Of a DNA stretch of 64,000 nucleotides, positions 12,897 to 23,142 are shown piece by piece. Both the position numbers and the translations under genes were made by a program. The DNA is from Lycocorax pyrrhopterus obiensis. Its lineage: Eukaryota > Chordata > Aves > Passeriformes > Paradisaeidae. The DNA lies in NCBI GenBank assembly GCA_014706295.1, contig JACSVZ010000024.1, positions 5,753,969 through 5,817,968 of the forward strand. Reading direction: 5' to 3'. The notes beneath the pieces were generated by a model, which did not search any database, was not told where the DNA came from, and saw only the letters and a list, made by a program, of their open reading frames with translations. Each line of letters starts with the position of its first letter. The stretch's first letter is position 1.

Positions 12897-15800
12897 TCCT
12901 CGGAGGGGTGACAAACCACGGGAGGCTTCCGAGAAGTGGGAAGCGATGAAATAATGCCCGAGCTGCTGCGTCAGCAGAATCCCGGCAGCCTTGGGGAGGG
13001 TGGATGGAGGGAGGTTTGTCATGCTGGGAAAGCAGCGGTGAGATCACCCCCCCTCCAGCGTGACGCTCGCTCCCGGCCCGGAGGGAGAGTTCCAAAGGCC
13101 GGGAGAGAGTTGGAATGGGATGTATCCAGGCTGGCACTGCGTGCACGTGGCTCATGGGCAAGGATCTGCTGGGATCCGTGTCAGGGAGATGGAGCTGGGG
13201 TCACTCAGGGGGTGCATGGAGGGGTGGGCACCCTGCCTGCGCTGGGGGCGGCAGGGCTGGAAGTGCTGGTGGCTCTGGATGCCCCTGGGAAAGGTGCTGG
13301 TTCTGGGACACCAAAAAGTGAGCCCCACCTAGGAAAGGCAGCTGGTGCCCTGGGAATGCTGACTGCTCTTCCTGCAGGAGATGCGGGAGCCTCTCCCTGA
13401 TCCTGCTGCGAAGGGAACAGTCTCTTTCTGAGTTATTTTTGAGATTCTCGAGGCCCTGGGTTCTCCTGTTGGCTCTGTCCATCTCGCTGGAGTTGGTCCC
13501 TCTGGACGGGCCCCGTTGGGATGTCACATTCCCGCAGACCCCATAACTGCTGCTATGCTGGGGGATTTGCCCTCCAGCCAGAGAGTTCACGCTGCTGGGG
13601 AATGATTAAGTCATGAGCAGGTGGCCATCCAGCTCAGCTGTTTGCCTTTGCAGGATGAAAGCCACAGGAATGATGTTTGCTTCCAGCCTTGCCTCGAACC
13701 TTCTTATCCCTGCCCTCCACCTCCGTGTCCCACAGCAAGGTGGTCCCGGGGGTCCTTTCCCATGTCCCCCCCGATGCAGCACTGTCAGCCCTGCTGTGAG
13801 AAGGGAAGTCTTGTCTTTTTTTAAAGATATTTTTTCGAATTTTGGTGCCCAGACGTCTGCTGGAAAAGGGAACATCTCCATTCTTATCACCGGAGCTTCC
13901 TTTCGCTCAGTTCCGATTTTAGTGCGGGGGGGGAGGGTGTCTGAGGTTCCCTCCCGGCCCCTTCCCTCTCCCCTCGTTTTGCTGAGTCCAGCTGACCTTT
14001 GGAAGCTCCTCTGTGAGAGATTCGCAGGCAAATATTGATTTGTGCTGCCCTCACGGTGCGGGTCAGGGGGAGCTGGTGCAGAACAGCCCCCCAGCCCTGG
14101 ATGGGATGGAGCTGCTCCGGTTAATCTGGATGAAGCCCAGCTCCAGCTCCCACTATTCCCTGTCCAAATGGGGAGCAATGGAGGGATGCTCAGAGCCAAA
14201 ATCCCTGTTTGCACAAACCCCTGTGCTCGGGGTGTTGGTTTTCCAGGGCCACACGAGCGTTGCTGTCTGGGAGTTTCCATAATCCTAATTTTCACAGTAG
14301 TGGAGGGGGGTGGTGATGCCCAGCGGCCGGCACGGGACCCCGCGGGCTTCTCCCTGTCCCTTCCTAGCGGGAATGTGGCCACTCGGGGATGACGAAAGCC
14401 AGAAGGAAATGCTGAACGTGGGGAATGTGCCCGCTGTGCCAGGAGCCGGCTGGCGAGGGCTCACCGGCTGTGCCCGCACACGCTCGGGCGGGTGATTCAC
14501 CGGCAGCGGGAGAGGGTTTGGGAGCTGGAGCCGAGGAGCTGGGCAGCGTCGGGAGCCGTGACCTGCCTCGTTCCACCTTGTTTTTAATAGCCCGGATCAG
14601 AAGAAACGTCATCTTTGTTCTGGCTTTCCTTTCCCAAGGCTCCTGGCGCCGCGGGCAGGGTGGAGCGAGGCTCCGCGCCCCGGCGGGGCCCTGCCCGTGC
14701 TTGCCGGCAGAAAGGGGTGCCCTGGCACGTGCGGGAGCGCTCGGCAGCCAGGGATGGGTCTTGCTGAGCTGTCTGTCTGTCTGCCTGTCTGTCCGCAGCT
14801 GCCTTTGGTGCGGTTTGCCGGGAGGGTGTGATGCTGTGGAGCGGGGGAAGAGCTGTGATCCGAGGGGGGAAGGATCTCAGCTGAGCGCTGGAGTGGGGGC
14901 TGTGCTCCATGCCCCGGTTCAGGATTAGGAGCAGTGTTTGTTCCCTGTCCAGCCCCCATGGAAGCCCAGGCAGACTCCTTGACCCACTCCAGAGCAGGAC
15001 CTGCCTCTGGGTGATGCTGTCTTTGATTTACCCGGGCACCCCTGACCCAAAACCTGGACTCTCATTCCCCTCCCGGTCGATTCTCAGCCGCTGCCATAAG
15101 CGACTGAGATTTGCCCTTAAAGCCCTCCAGAAAGGAGGAGAAAACAGCGGAAAGGGGGAAAAGCTTCGCTGAGGAAGCACGGCAGGAAACCTGGCTCCTG
15201 TCCTGCAGTCACGAGTTTGTGCGTGCTCAGCACTGCTGCTGGACAGGCTCTGTAACTGCTGTGGGGCCTGGGGTGCCTCGTGGGCAGGGTGGGGTGGCCC
15301 CGATGACCCTTTGGGGCAGAGAAGCCCTCCAGGGCACTCCCAGCTGCTCCCATGTCCGGTTTTTCCTGCTGCAGGCAGCGGAGGGGCTTTGTCGGGCTTG
15401 GCTGGGGGGGGCACTGACAGCACCCCTGCCCAGCCGGGCACAGCGGGGTGCAGGCAGAGCGCCGGAGCGATGCTTCACCCCGGCTCAGCGCTGCCGGGTG
15501 CCAGCTCTGGCTGTGTCCCCAGCGATGCCCACTCCGGCGTTTCCACAGTGCCACCTGGCTGCCACCTCCCGGGGCTGGGACACGCCGCCCTGGCCGGAGC
15601 TCGTGGAGCTGCTGCTGCCTTCTGCCAGGCCACAGCACCCAGGGGATGAAGGAGCTCTGCAGTGGCTTCACCCACAGCGATGCCAGGGTGCCTCCGTGCC
15701 CTGAGTGGCGCCAGGGACACGAGGGCTGTGCCCGGCTCCCGTGTGACACTGCCCGGCAGCTTCTCCGGTCATATAAGGAGATGCCGGAGCCGGGAGCTGA

Positions 15801-16510
15801 GCCGGGAGCTGATCTCTGTCGCCTGAGCATTACTCACTGGGGAGGCACAGGGAGGGGGGAGGAACAGCCCAGGACACCCAAAGCTTGGCATGACTCAGCT
15901 CCGGGCAGGAGCGCGGCTGGAGCGAGGGGGGTCCGGGGTCCGCGTCCCCACAGCTGCCCCATGGGGTACCCTAAACCCAGGTGGGGGGCAGCGCTGGGGT
16001 GCCACCATTCTGGGTGATGCAAAATGCTGCCCAGGGCACCCTGTGGAATAAGGGGGCTGCCCTGCAAGGTGGGGACCCCTCTGTGGGAGGGCAGGACCTC
16101 TCCGCTCCCCAAATTCCTGCGCGGGCGGGAGATGTGTCCTCTCCCCACCCCTTTCCTTTCCGGGCCAAGCTGCCTTGCAAGGAACTAAAAATGAGCTGTT
16201 TGTGTTTTGGGTGCTCGGGGTGGTTTCCATGGCAGGGAGGGAGGGGTGTGGGGGTTGGTGGCTGCATCCGGGGCTGAGTGATCCCCAGAGCCCGGCAGAG
16301 TCACCCTGAAAGCCGCCGTTGGCTCCTGACACCCCGGATCAGCCACCTCCTTCCTGCCTTATCAGCTTCCTGCAGCGGGAAGAGGAAAGTGGGGTGATGG
16401 TGTTAAAGTGAGCTGGGTGAATTGTGGGTCACAGGAATCCCCAGGGTGTCCTGATGCAGCAGAGGGATGTACTGATATGTACAAATATACATTTATATAA
16501 ATATATTCAG

Positions 16511-16569
16511 GAGCTGGGCTCAGTGATCCTTGTGGGTCCCTTCCAAGTCAGGGCACTCTACAATTCCAT
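16511..16569 (+). mobile_element. Short CR1 3'-end remnant
   Basis: The bases GGGCTCAGTGATCCTTGTGG, then GTCCCTTCCAA and a degenerate ATTC end, match the last 60 or so bases of a CR1 element. It is set in an AT-rich patch (16470-16640). Confidence 0.65.
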
Positions 16570-17111
16570 TAAATTATATTTATATGTATAAACGTAAATA
16601 AAACCATGTATTTACACATGATTATATATATTTTAAGAACTTATTTCAGCCAAAGCCTTGTCCAGCTGGACCTCCGTGCCTTTTATCAGCCCCTCCGTGC
16701 AGGAAACACCCGGGAAGCACAGGAGCGGCCGAGCCCCCCGTGGTTGCAGCTGGGGCGAGGGGGTGTGGGAAACCAACTCCTGCTTCCTGGGCCCTTTTCC
16801 ACCGGCACATCCCAGCTCCATCTCTGCCTTGCAGGAGGCTTTTTACCCCTCTCAGAGTGGACCACGGGCCCATTTATGGTGGCCTCATGCCTGCCTCGTG
16901 GTGGGTCGTTCCTCCTGCAGCCTTAACAGAAAGCAGACGGCTTTGGAGGAAAACTATGCCAGGATATTTTTCATCCGGGCAGGGATGGAGCTCTGGAAAA
17001 TATATTGCAACAGCGCCGAGCCCCGGGGTAATTCTGTATTTTTTATCACCCATCTCCCTGTCCCGAAAGATGTGGGGGTTGCAGGAACCCCAGGGAATGA
17101 TGCAATTGAAG

Positions 17112-17270
17112 GATCGTGGAATGGTTGGGTTGGAAGGGACCTTAAAGATCATCTCATTCCTCACCCCTGTAATGGACAAGGGCACCTGCCACGATCCCAG
17201 GGTGCTCCAAGCCCTGTCCAGCCTGGCCTTACACACTTCCAGGGATCCAGGGGCAGCCACAGCTTCTCTG
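17112..17270 (-). mobile_element. CR1 LINE 3'-end fragment, reverse orientation
   Basis: Read on the plus strand it runs from GGTTGGAAGGGACCTTAAAG through GTGCTCCAAGCCCTGTCC and CACTTCCAGGG to CCACAGCTTCTCTGG, which is the complement of a CR1 3' end. It is truncated and inactive. Confidence 0.88.
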
Positions 17271-18179
17271 GTCAAACTGCGCTGGGCTTTGGAATGTTTC
17301 AGACAATGTTTGGTCTATCAGGTTTTGCTTGATATGGTTTTCTTTGTGTGCCTGACCAGCTGGTGGCTGTTGGGTTTGGAGAACTGCTCAGGGTTATAAA
17401 TACAATGTAAGTCTCTATTTGCACCTGTGTGAAACCCTGGACCTCATGGGGTTTCCCAAACGTGGAGCGGGAGCTGTGGGATGGCGTCTGGCCCTGCATG
17501 AGCTGCATCTCCGGGTCAGCAGATCCTGAGCTGGGATTCCTGGCTCTCCCACCAGTAAATCCTGAGCCAGGCTGATGCTCTGCAGGTCTGCACTGTGCCA
17601 CCCTCACCGTAACAGCTCCCCCGAGCGCCGGCAGAACAGCCCTCTCTTGTCTGAGCCCTTGGGAGAAGGTAACGGCGAAAAATGAGCCGTTAATTCCGTA
17701 CAGCCTCTATCCAAGAGCCCGTTTCTTCCCTCTGGAGCTGGCACGGGGACGTGATGGGCTCTGAGATCAATCCAGGCTTTGTGGGAGCCTCCCCACCCCG
17801 TTTGCTTGTGGTTACAACTGCAGAGGGGCCGGGGGGGCACCGGCTGCTCTCGGTTTCCGTGCTCCGTTCCTGGCACCGCCGGCGGCGGAAGTGTTTCCGA
17901 AAAGAACCGAAACTCTGAGTAACTCCCGACACGGTGCAAACCGTGGGTGAAATGGGGCTGAGCTGCAAAGTCTGTGGTGCTGGGGGCAAGCGGGACACCC
18001 AGCCACGGGGAGGGTGGGGAAGCGCACAAACCTCCGGTGTTGGAGCATCTTTTGGGATGTTTCCTCATTTGGGGGCGGGGGGGTGTTCTTACATTATTCA
18101 GAGCATCCAGGGAGGGCGATGGGGATGTGCTGGTGGTCCTCAACTCCCAGAAGCCCAAATTCTGTCAGCATCGCTTTCG

Positions 18180-18855
18180 CCCCGCTGCTGGGCAGAGTTT
18201 CCTGCGAGCAGGCACTGCTGGCTCCAGCCCGAGTGCCCCGGGAGCCCCTGGAAGTGCCGCCTCCATGTCCCAGCCGCTCCGCCTCTGTCCCGGCTGCGCC
18301 TGGCATCTCTGGCTGTCTGCTGGCAGGGGACGCTGCTGACTGTCACCCATCCGGGGGGGTTTGCCGGGGTTTTGTGCCCGTCCCAAGCCCCCCGTGAGGA
18401 CGGGGAGGTGGCGGCGATGCCGCCATGGCAGCTGCTGCCGCCGATATCCCCTCGGCTGCGGCTCCCTTCCAGCGGGGCTGCGAATGGATATTGAGGAGAT
18501 GACGTCTCTCCCCACCGAGCGGGGAAGGGGGGGGGACGGACGAAGTTTGGCCGCGAGAACTCCGAGGAAAGATGTTAGAGCCGGCCTGACGCTCGCTTTT
18601 CTGCCTCTTACCCGCCCCCTCTTCGAGCTCCCAAATCTCCCAGTCCCAGCGGCGCTGGCTGTCCCAAGCCCTGCCGGCTCCGGGGACGCCGCAGGACACA
18701 GCCAGCTGCAGGCAGAGGCGCAGGCAGGAAGTTTTGGGAGTTTCTCCAGGCAGCGACTCAGCCCCCATCCCCTCACCCTCCCGGCGATGCCGGGCTCCAG
18801 CAGGAGAAAGAAAGTCGGAGCGGGGCTTGGGATAACGGGCCGGGAATAGGAAGCG
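18180..18855 (+). promoter_or_regulatory. CpG-rich region upstream of the 18856 first exon
   Basis: The region is CpG-dense (for example around 18400-18560 and 18600-18700) compared with DNA to its left, as expected of a vertebrate promoter and 5' leader. It holds a 20-codon upstream ORF (18787-18849) that stops six bases before the ATG at 18856. The transcription start cannot be fixed. Confidence 0.4.
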
Positions 18856-18958
18856 ATGCCTCTTTCGGAGAGCTCCTATCTGCCACCCGCTGCCTTTGTC
18901 CTGAGCCACGTCCTGGGCATCGCCGGCGTCCTGTACTGGAGGAGCCGGAGCAGGGAAG
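18856..18958 (+). CDS. MACF1: MACF1 candidate alternative first exon with a hydrophobic membrane segment
   Basis: The ATG (G at -3) opens 34 codons beginning MPLSESSYLPPAAFVLSHVL and ending YWRSRSRE, then one base G before the donor gtaggg. That base plus the AT that opens the exon at 24784 gives Asp, so it joins the CH1 exon in frame. Residues 8-28 form a hydrophobic stretch followed by RSRSR, which fits a transmembrane or signal-anchor segment with a positive cytosolic side. The paralogue DST is known to have an N-terminal isoform with a transmembrane segment. Phase, donor, CpG context and protein features agree, but there is no transcript evidence. Confidence 0.5.
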
Positions 18959-21900
18959 GTAGGGGTGTTCCCGGGGGGGGGGCACGGAGCGCTAAGATGG
19001 CCGGCGTGGCGGGGGGCACGGATCGTTGTCCCTCCCGAGGATTGTTGTCCCTCCCCAGGATTGTTGTCCCTCCCCAGGGGCCGTGGCAGCGTCACGGACA
19101 AGGACGGACGCGGCTGTGGGGAGAAGGGAGGGGGACACGGCAGTGGGGAACCTCCCGGGGGCTCTGAACCCATGTGGGGAGCGGAGGAGGAGGGGGGGGC
19201 AGAAGTCTGAGCGCCTAAATTTGACCTCGCCACCCATTCCCGGCCTGTGTGGGGCTGGGAGAGACTGGGATGAGGGGGGTCTGGCTGGGGGTGAGGCTGC
19301 TTTGTGTCTGGCACGATCCCACGACACGTGGCTGAGGGGTTCTGCCTCCCGCTTGTGCCCCCGGTCGCTGCCGCCCCTCTCCGTGACAGCGGCGTCTCCT
19401 CCGTCCGTCACCCCCCGGCACCGGCAAGACGCGGCCCTGGGAGCTTCTCCCGGCGCTGGCACGGCCTCGCCGAGCAGCTGGGGCTGACCCTGCCTCAGTT
19501 TCCCAAAATAGGGCTTGCACATGACCGCCCGAGGAGGGCAAGGATTCGTTACGGGGGTGTGGGATAGCTCCAGGCCCCAGACGAGGTCTCGGTGACTCCT
19601 TCTCCGTCCCCGACCTCTTCCCCCTGGGATTTGTTTGTTTTGATTCCTCCCTCGTTCTTTCCAGCCGTGCTTGTTCTCGCCTGTGCCTCCGCATGGGGCC
19701 CTTTCCCCGCGTCCATGACCGATTCCCTCTTTTCTTTCCTTTTTTTTCCATGCAAAGGGGCGGGACTGCGCAGCCGGGCAGCGCGCGCAGGCTTTTCCCT
19801 GGATGCTGCTTTGGGATACGCTTCTTCCTTTCTCCCTCTGAGCTGCTGGGAGAGGGAGATCGAGAGGGAATTGCACAAACGTGTCATGCAGAATGCGCCC
19901 TGTCACCCACTAAACCCAGCCTTCATGCAATTCCTCCTGCTGACCTGTCCACTTAATTAATCTCCGTGGCTGGGCAGTGTTGTCCAGTGGTGTTCTTGAC
20001 TCCATTTGGGGACCTCTTGGATGCTTCCCAACTGGACTATCTCTTCCCCACGCTAACCTGCTGCTTCATCCTACTTGGAGGGATGTTCCCCCCCCCCCAA
20101 ATCCACCCCTTTTGGAAAAAATCCTGGAGCGAGTGTTGCAAGCAGCAAGTTTATTCAACGTCTGTTTTCTTTCCTCGCTTTTTCCCGGGAAAGGGCAGGT
20201 AAAGCCCAATCCTGACAGACCAGGATCATTTTGCAGCAGGTTTTTCGCTCTGTGACGCTCACCCAGCTCTGCCGAGCATCTGCCCCGCTCTCCTTTGCAT
20301 CACCACATCTCAGGTGTCTCCCTCATTAAATATCCGGGTGTTGGATACTTTTCCACCGCAGGTATCTCTTGTGCATTCTTGCAGGCTGAATCAGGCTCTG
20401 TTTCCTCTCCCTGGGTGAAAGGCTCCGTAAATCCTGCCCTGTTGGCTCTGTTGTCATGATGGATTATGTCAGCTCTCAAGTTGGCAGCCAGCGTGTTTTA
20501 AATACCTTGTGCTCCTCAGCCAGCCAGATTTTTTTGCATATCCCTCCCCCCAAAAGTGCCAGGTTTAAAAAGCCCCCTGCGCATTTTCATCCTTTGCTTG
20601 CCTTGAAGAGAAAACTCTGGGTTTCAGTGCTTAAAAATTTGGAGTTTTGGCATTTTTAAGTAACCAACTTTACCCCATGGTTGGATCTTGTTCAATCCCA
20701 CTTTCACACTGAGCGTGGGCTTGGAAATATCCTCGAGGTCTGTGTGAGCTCATCCAGTGCAGTGCCCTGTCTGATGCCTCCCGTGTTCCTTTGGATTTAA
20801 CAGGAGCAGAAAGTTTGGGAGCCACTTCCCAACTTCATTCCAGGAGCTGGTGGGCGACATGAAACCCCCTGGGTTCCCTCCCAAGGGTGGCAAAAGGCCA
20901 TCCCGGGGGGCACTGGGCATCGGTGGGACAGAGGCTGGGATTAGGGATGGCCAGGCACCTTTTATCCTGCTGGCTCCTGGGGCTGGGGCTGGACCGTGGC
21001 AGCAGCCTGAGGCAGGAGGAGGCACACAGGGATGGAGTGTGGCAGCGAGCAAGGCCGGCGATGGTGGAGGAGAGATCCAGGGGGGAGCAGCAGCTCCCGG
21101 CCGGACGTGTTGGGAGCTGCTGGGGACAGGCAGGCTGCCAGGACGGAGGCTGCCGCAGGCAAACGGGGAGGGAATTGTCTGTGCAGGGCGTTGTGGTGCT
21201 GCTGGGGGGTTCTCTGGCACCCGGGGCCTGTGGGAGCCATCCCTCTGATGATGGAAAGTGCCTGGGAACGCTGAGGTGCAGCGGGATGGGGAGTGGGGGT
21301 TTTTCTTTCCGTGCTCAGCTGATGTCTCTGGTTTTGGAGCTGTGGGGCAGGATGGTTTTCCCTGTTCCCTCTCGCTAGGTGGGTTCAACAGCAGAGGAAA
21401 ACCCCCAAACCCACCTTCCCCTTGTGCAGCCACCGATGCCCCTTGAGCCTCTGTGGGGGATTTGTGCCACAGTGCCCCGGTTCCTTTGGGATCCCCGTTT
21501 TTGGGGATGCGGTGAGCTGAGCTCTGATGAGCAATGTTGGGAGGGGAGGTGAGGAGGGAATTAAACCACGTGTGGTCCTGCAGAGGCTCACGGTCTCTGT
21601 TTGCTGGTGATGTTCCCTGTGTCACTGCCACCAGCCTTTGCTCCCTGCCCTGTGCGTGAGGGACCCGAGGCTCTGCAGTCCCTTTTCCTGCCACTGGTTT
21701 GGCTTTGGAGCGGGACAGATTTTCTTTAGAGTGGGACAGATTTTCCTTTCCTTTTCCCCATAATCTTCCCTCTGGTCCTGCCCTACCTGCCTGCTGTGCC
21801 TCTGCTGACTGTCCCTGGCTGGTGACAGGGTGGTTTTTGGTGGCTGGGGCCAGCAAATCTCTGCTGGACCAGGGAGAGGACGAGCATGGGGGGGGATTGC

Positions 21901-22229
21901 AACAAGTTATTTGTCAGGGTGACTCTGGAAAAGATTAACTCGGCAGAGATAAGCTTGCAGTGCCTTAATATTGTTAGTAAGCAGTAACCAGCATTATTAT
22001 TAGCTCAGCCGATAGCGCGGGTCCGGGCTGGGGAGGTTTAATCTGGTCAGAGCCCGGGAACCACCCAAAGGTGGTGAGTCAGGGCAAAAAAACGGAGGAA
22101 AACCCCCCATTTCTGCAGGACATGGGAAGAGGGAGCTCGCCGAGGAGCCTCTGGCCTGCGGGCGCCCCTGGGATGCAGCGCTGGAGGTGGCTGGCTGCAG
22201 GCTGTCCGTGTGGGACCCGGTGACATCCC
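18959..22229. other. Intron-like noncoding stretch after the 18856 exon
   Basis: No exon is recognised. It begins with a three-copy 19-bp repeat (19021-19077), continues GC-rich to about 19.6 kb, then becomes AT-richer (19.95-20.75 kb and 21.93-22.02 kb). The large open frames on either strand have low-complexity translations. Confidence 0.5.
19021..19077. repeat. Three-copy 19-bp tandem repeat
   Basis: The unit GATTGTTGTCCCTCCCCAG occurs three times in a row (19021, 19040, 19059); the first copy has two substitutions. It begins about 60 bp after the donor of the 18856 exon, and each unit ends in a pyrimidine-CAG string resembling a 3' splice site. Confidence 0.9.
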
Positions 22230-23069
22230 TCTGTCCCCGTGTGCTCCGTGCGATGCTCGGGGACGTGCTCCCACCTTCCCGAGGCAGCAGCCCGGCTCCT
22301 CTCGCCCTCCAGGCCGGGCCAGCAGCCGGCAGAAGGGCTGCAGGGGGATTATATTTAGAAGAAGAGGAAGAGAGGTGGTGATAAGGCGGCCCCCGTTATC
22401 TCCCCGCGTGCCAAGCGGGGCCGCGTCCCGGCTCCAGCGCTCCGGACCCGGGACATGATTTGGGCAGAAGCCGCGGGCGGGCAGGCGGGAGCGCGGAGAA
22501 CAGCCCGGCATTGTCCCTCCTGTCCCTGGTGCAATTAACTGGAAAACAAGACGAGGAAAAACAAGCCAGGAGCCGGCCAGCGGGCAGTGCCCTGCTCTGC
22601 AGGACGAGCCCGTGCCCGCATCCCCGATCGCGCCGGGCTTTGGGCTGCGGGAGCCGCGCCGCGCTCGGCATCGCCTCTTCCCCACGTGCCGGAGGGAGCA
22701 GCGGCCCTGCCCTTCGCTGCTGGGAGCTTTCCGAGCTGCTCCGCCGGCCGCTGGGACCGCGGGCCGGCGAGGATTTTGCGGAGCTGGGAGCAGCCGGAGG
22801 AGCCGGGGCCGGGCGACGCGGGCAGAGGTCGGTGGCGATGCCGCGGAGGAGGAACGGCCGCTGCCCGCGCCGGGGGCACCGCGGGTAGGAAGTGGCGTGG
22901 TGGGAGGAGTTCTCTGTGGTCGAGAACTCATCCGTCCACACCCGCCGGGGTCGAGGTCGGCGAGCGGGAGGTGCCCTGCCCAGGTGCTGCCGCTTCCCCC
23001 CCAGAAGACCCTTCCCCAGGTGCCGCCGCTTTGCCGGGACCCAGCGCTCGCCATCCCGGGGCTTGGGCG
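22230..23069 (+). promoter_or_regulatory. CpG island and probable promoter/5' leader of the 23070 first exon
   Basis: The sequence is very CpG-dense from about 22.25 to 23.1 kb, the strongest such block in the left half of the window, and ends at an ATG with a good donor 73 bp later. A 16-codon upstream ORF lies at 22838-22888. No TATA box is seen, as is common for CpG-island promoters. Confidence 0.55.
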
Positions 23070-23142
23070 ATGGAGAGGCGGCATCTCTCCGGGGAGAAGA
23101 GGCGGCTCAGTGCCTGCCTGGTGTGCCGGATGTGCTGCATCG
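23070..23142 (+). CDS. MACF1: MACF1 alternative first exon, basic/cysteine-rich N-terminus
   Basis: Twenty-four codons beginning [20 protein letters not shown] are followed by one base G and the donor gttagt. G joins AT of the next exon (24784) to give Asp, so the frame runs straight into CH1. The peptide has seven Arg/Lys and four Cys at positions 16, 19, 22 and 23, a pattern compatible with S-palmitoylation beside a basic patch. The CpG island directly upstream supports a promoter. The following intron (about 1.6 kb) shows nothing recognisable. Confidence 0.6.

Larger units (their letters stand above)
7472..18180. other. Noncoding stretch with CR1 remnants and small repeats
   Basis: No supported exon is visible on either strand. 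The stretch holds CR1 fragments (9176, 16511, 17112), a 39-bp tandem duplication (12819), a T tract near 12232-12246 and an AT-rich patch around 16470-16640. Non-repetitive AT-richer sequence at 8300-8530 looks more constrained than its surroundings, but this cannot be tested here. Confidence 0.55.

Noticed and set aside
12110..12949. Plus-strand open frame of 279 codons with an internal repeat
   Set aside because: It crosses a T tract (read as a Phe run) and a 39-bp tandem duplication; there is no Kozak context, exon signal or domain.
18343..19906. Two overlapping minus-strand frames of 323 and 304 codons
   Set aside because: They lie in different frames across the CpG-rich first-exon region and read as low complexity.
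20750..21856. Minus-strand open frame of 368 codons
   Set aside because: The translation is Pro/Ser/His-rich without any recognisable domain, splice signals or promoter; treated as a GC-driven shadow.
22047..23084. Minus-strand open frame of 345 codons
   Set aside because: It lies antisense to the CpG island, and its translation is Arg/Pro/Ser/Gly low complexity. Long frames are expected where stop codons are rare in GC-rich DNA.
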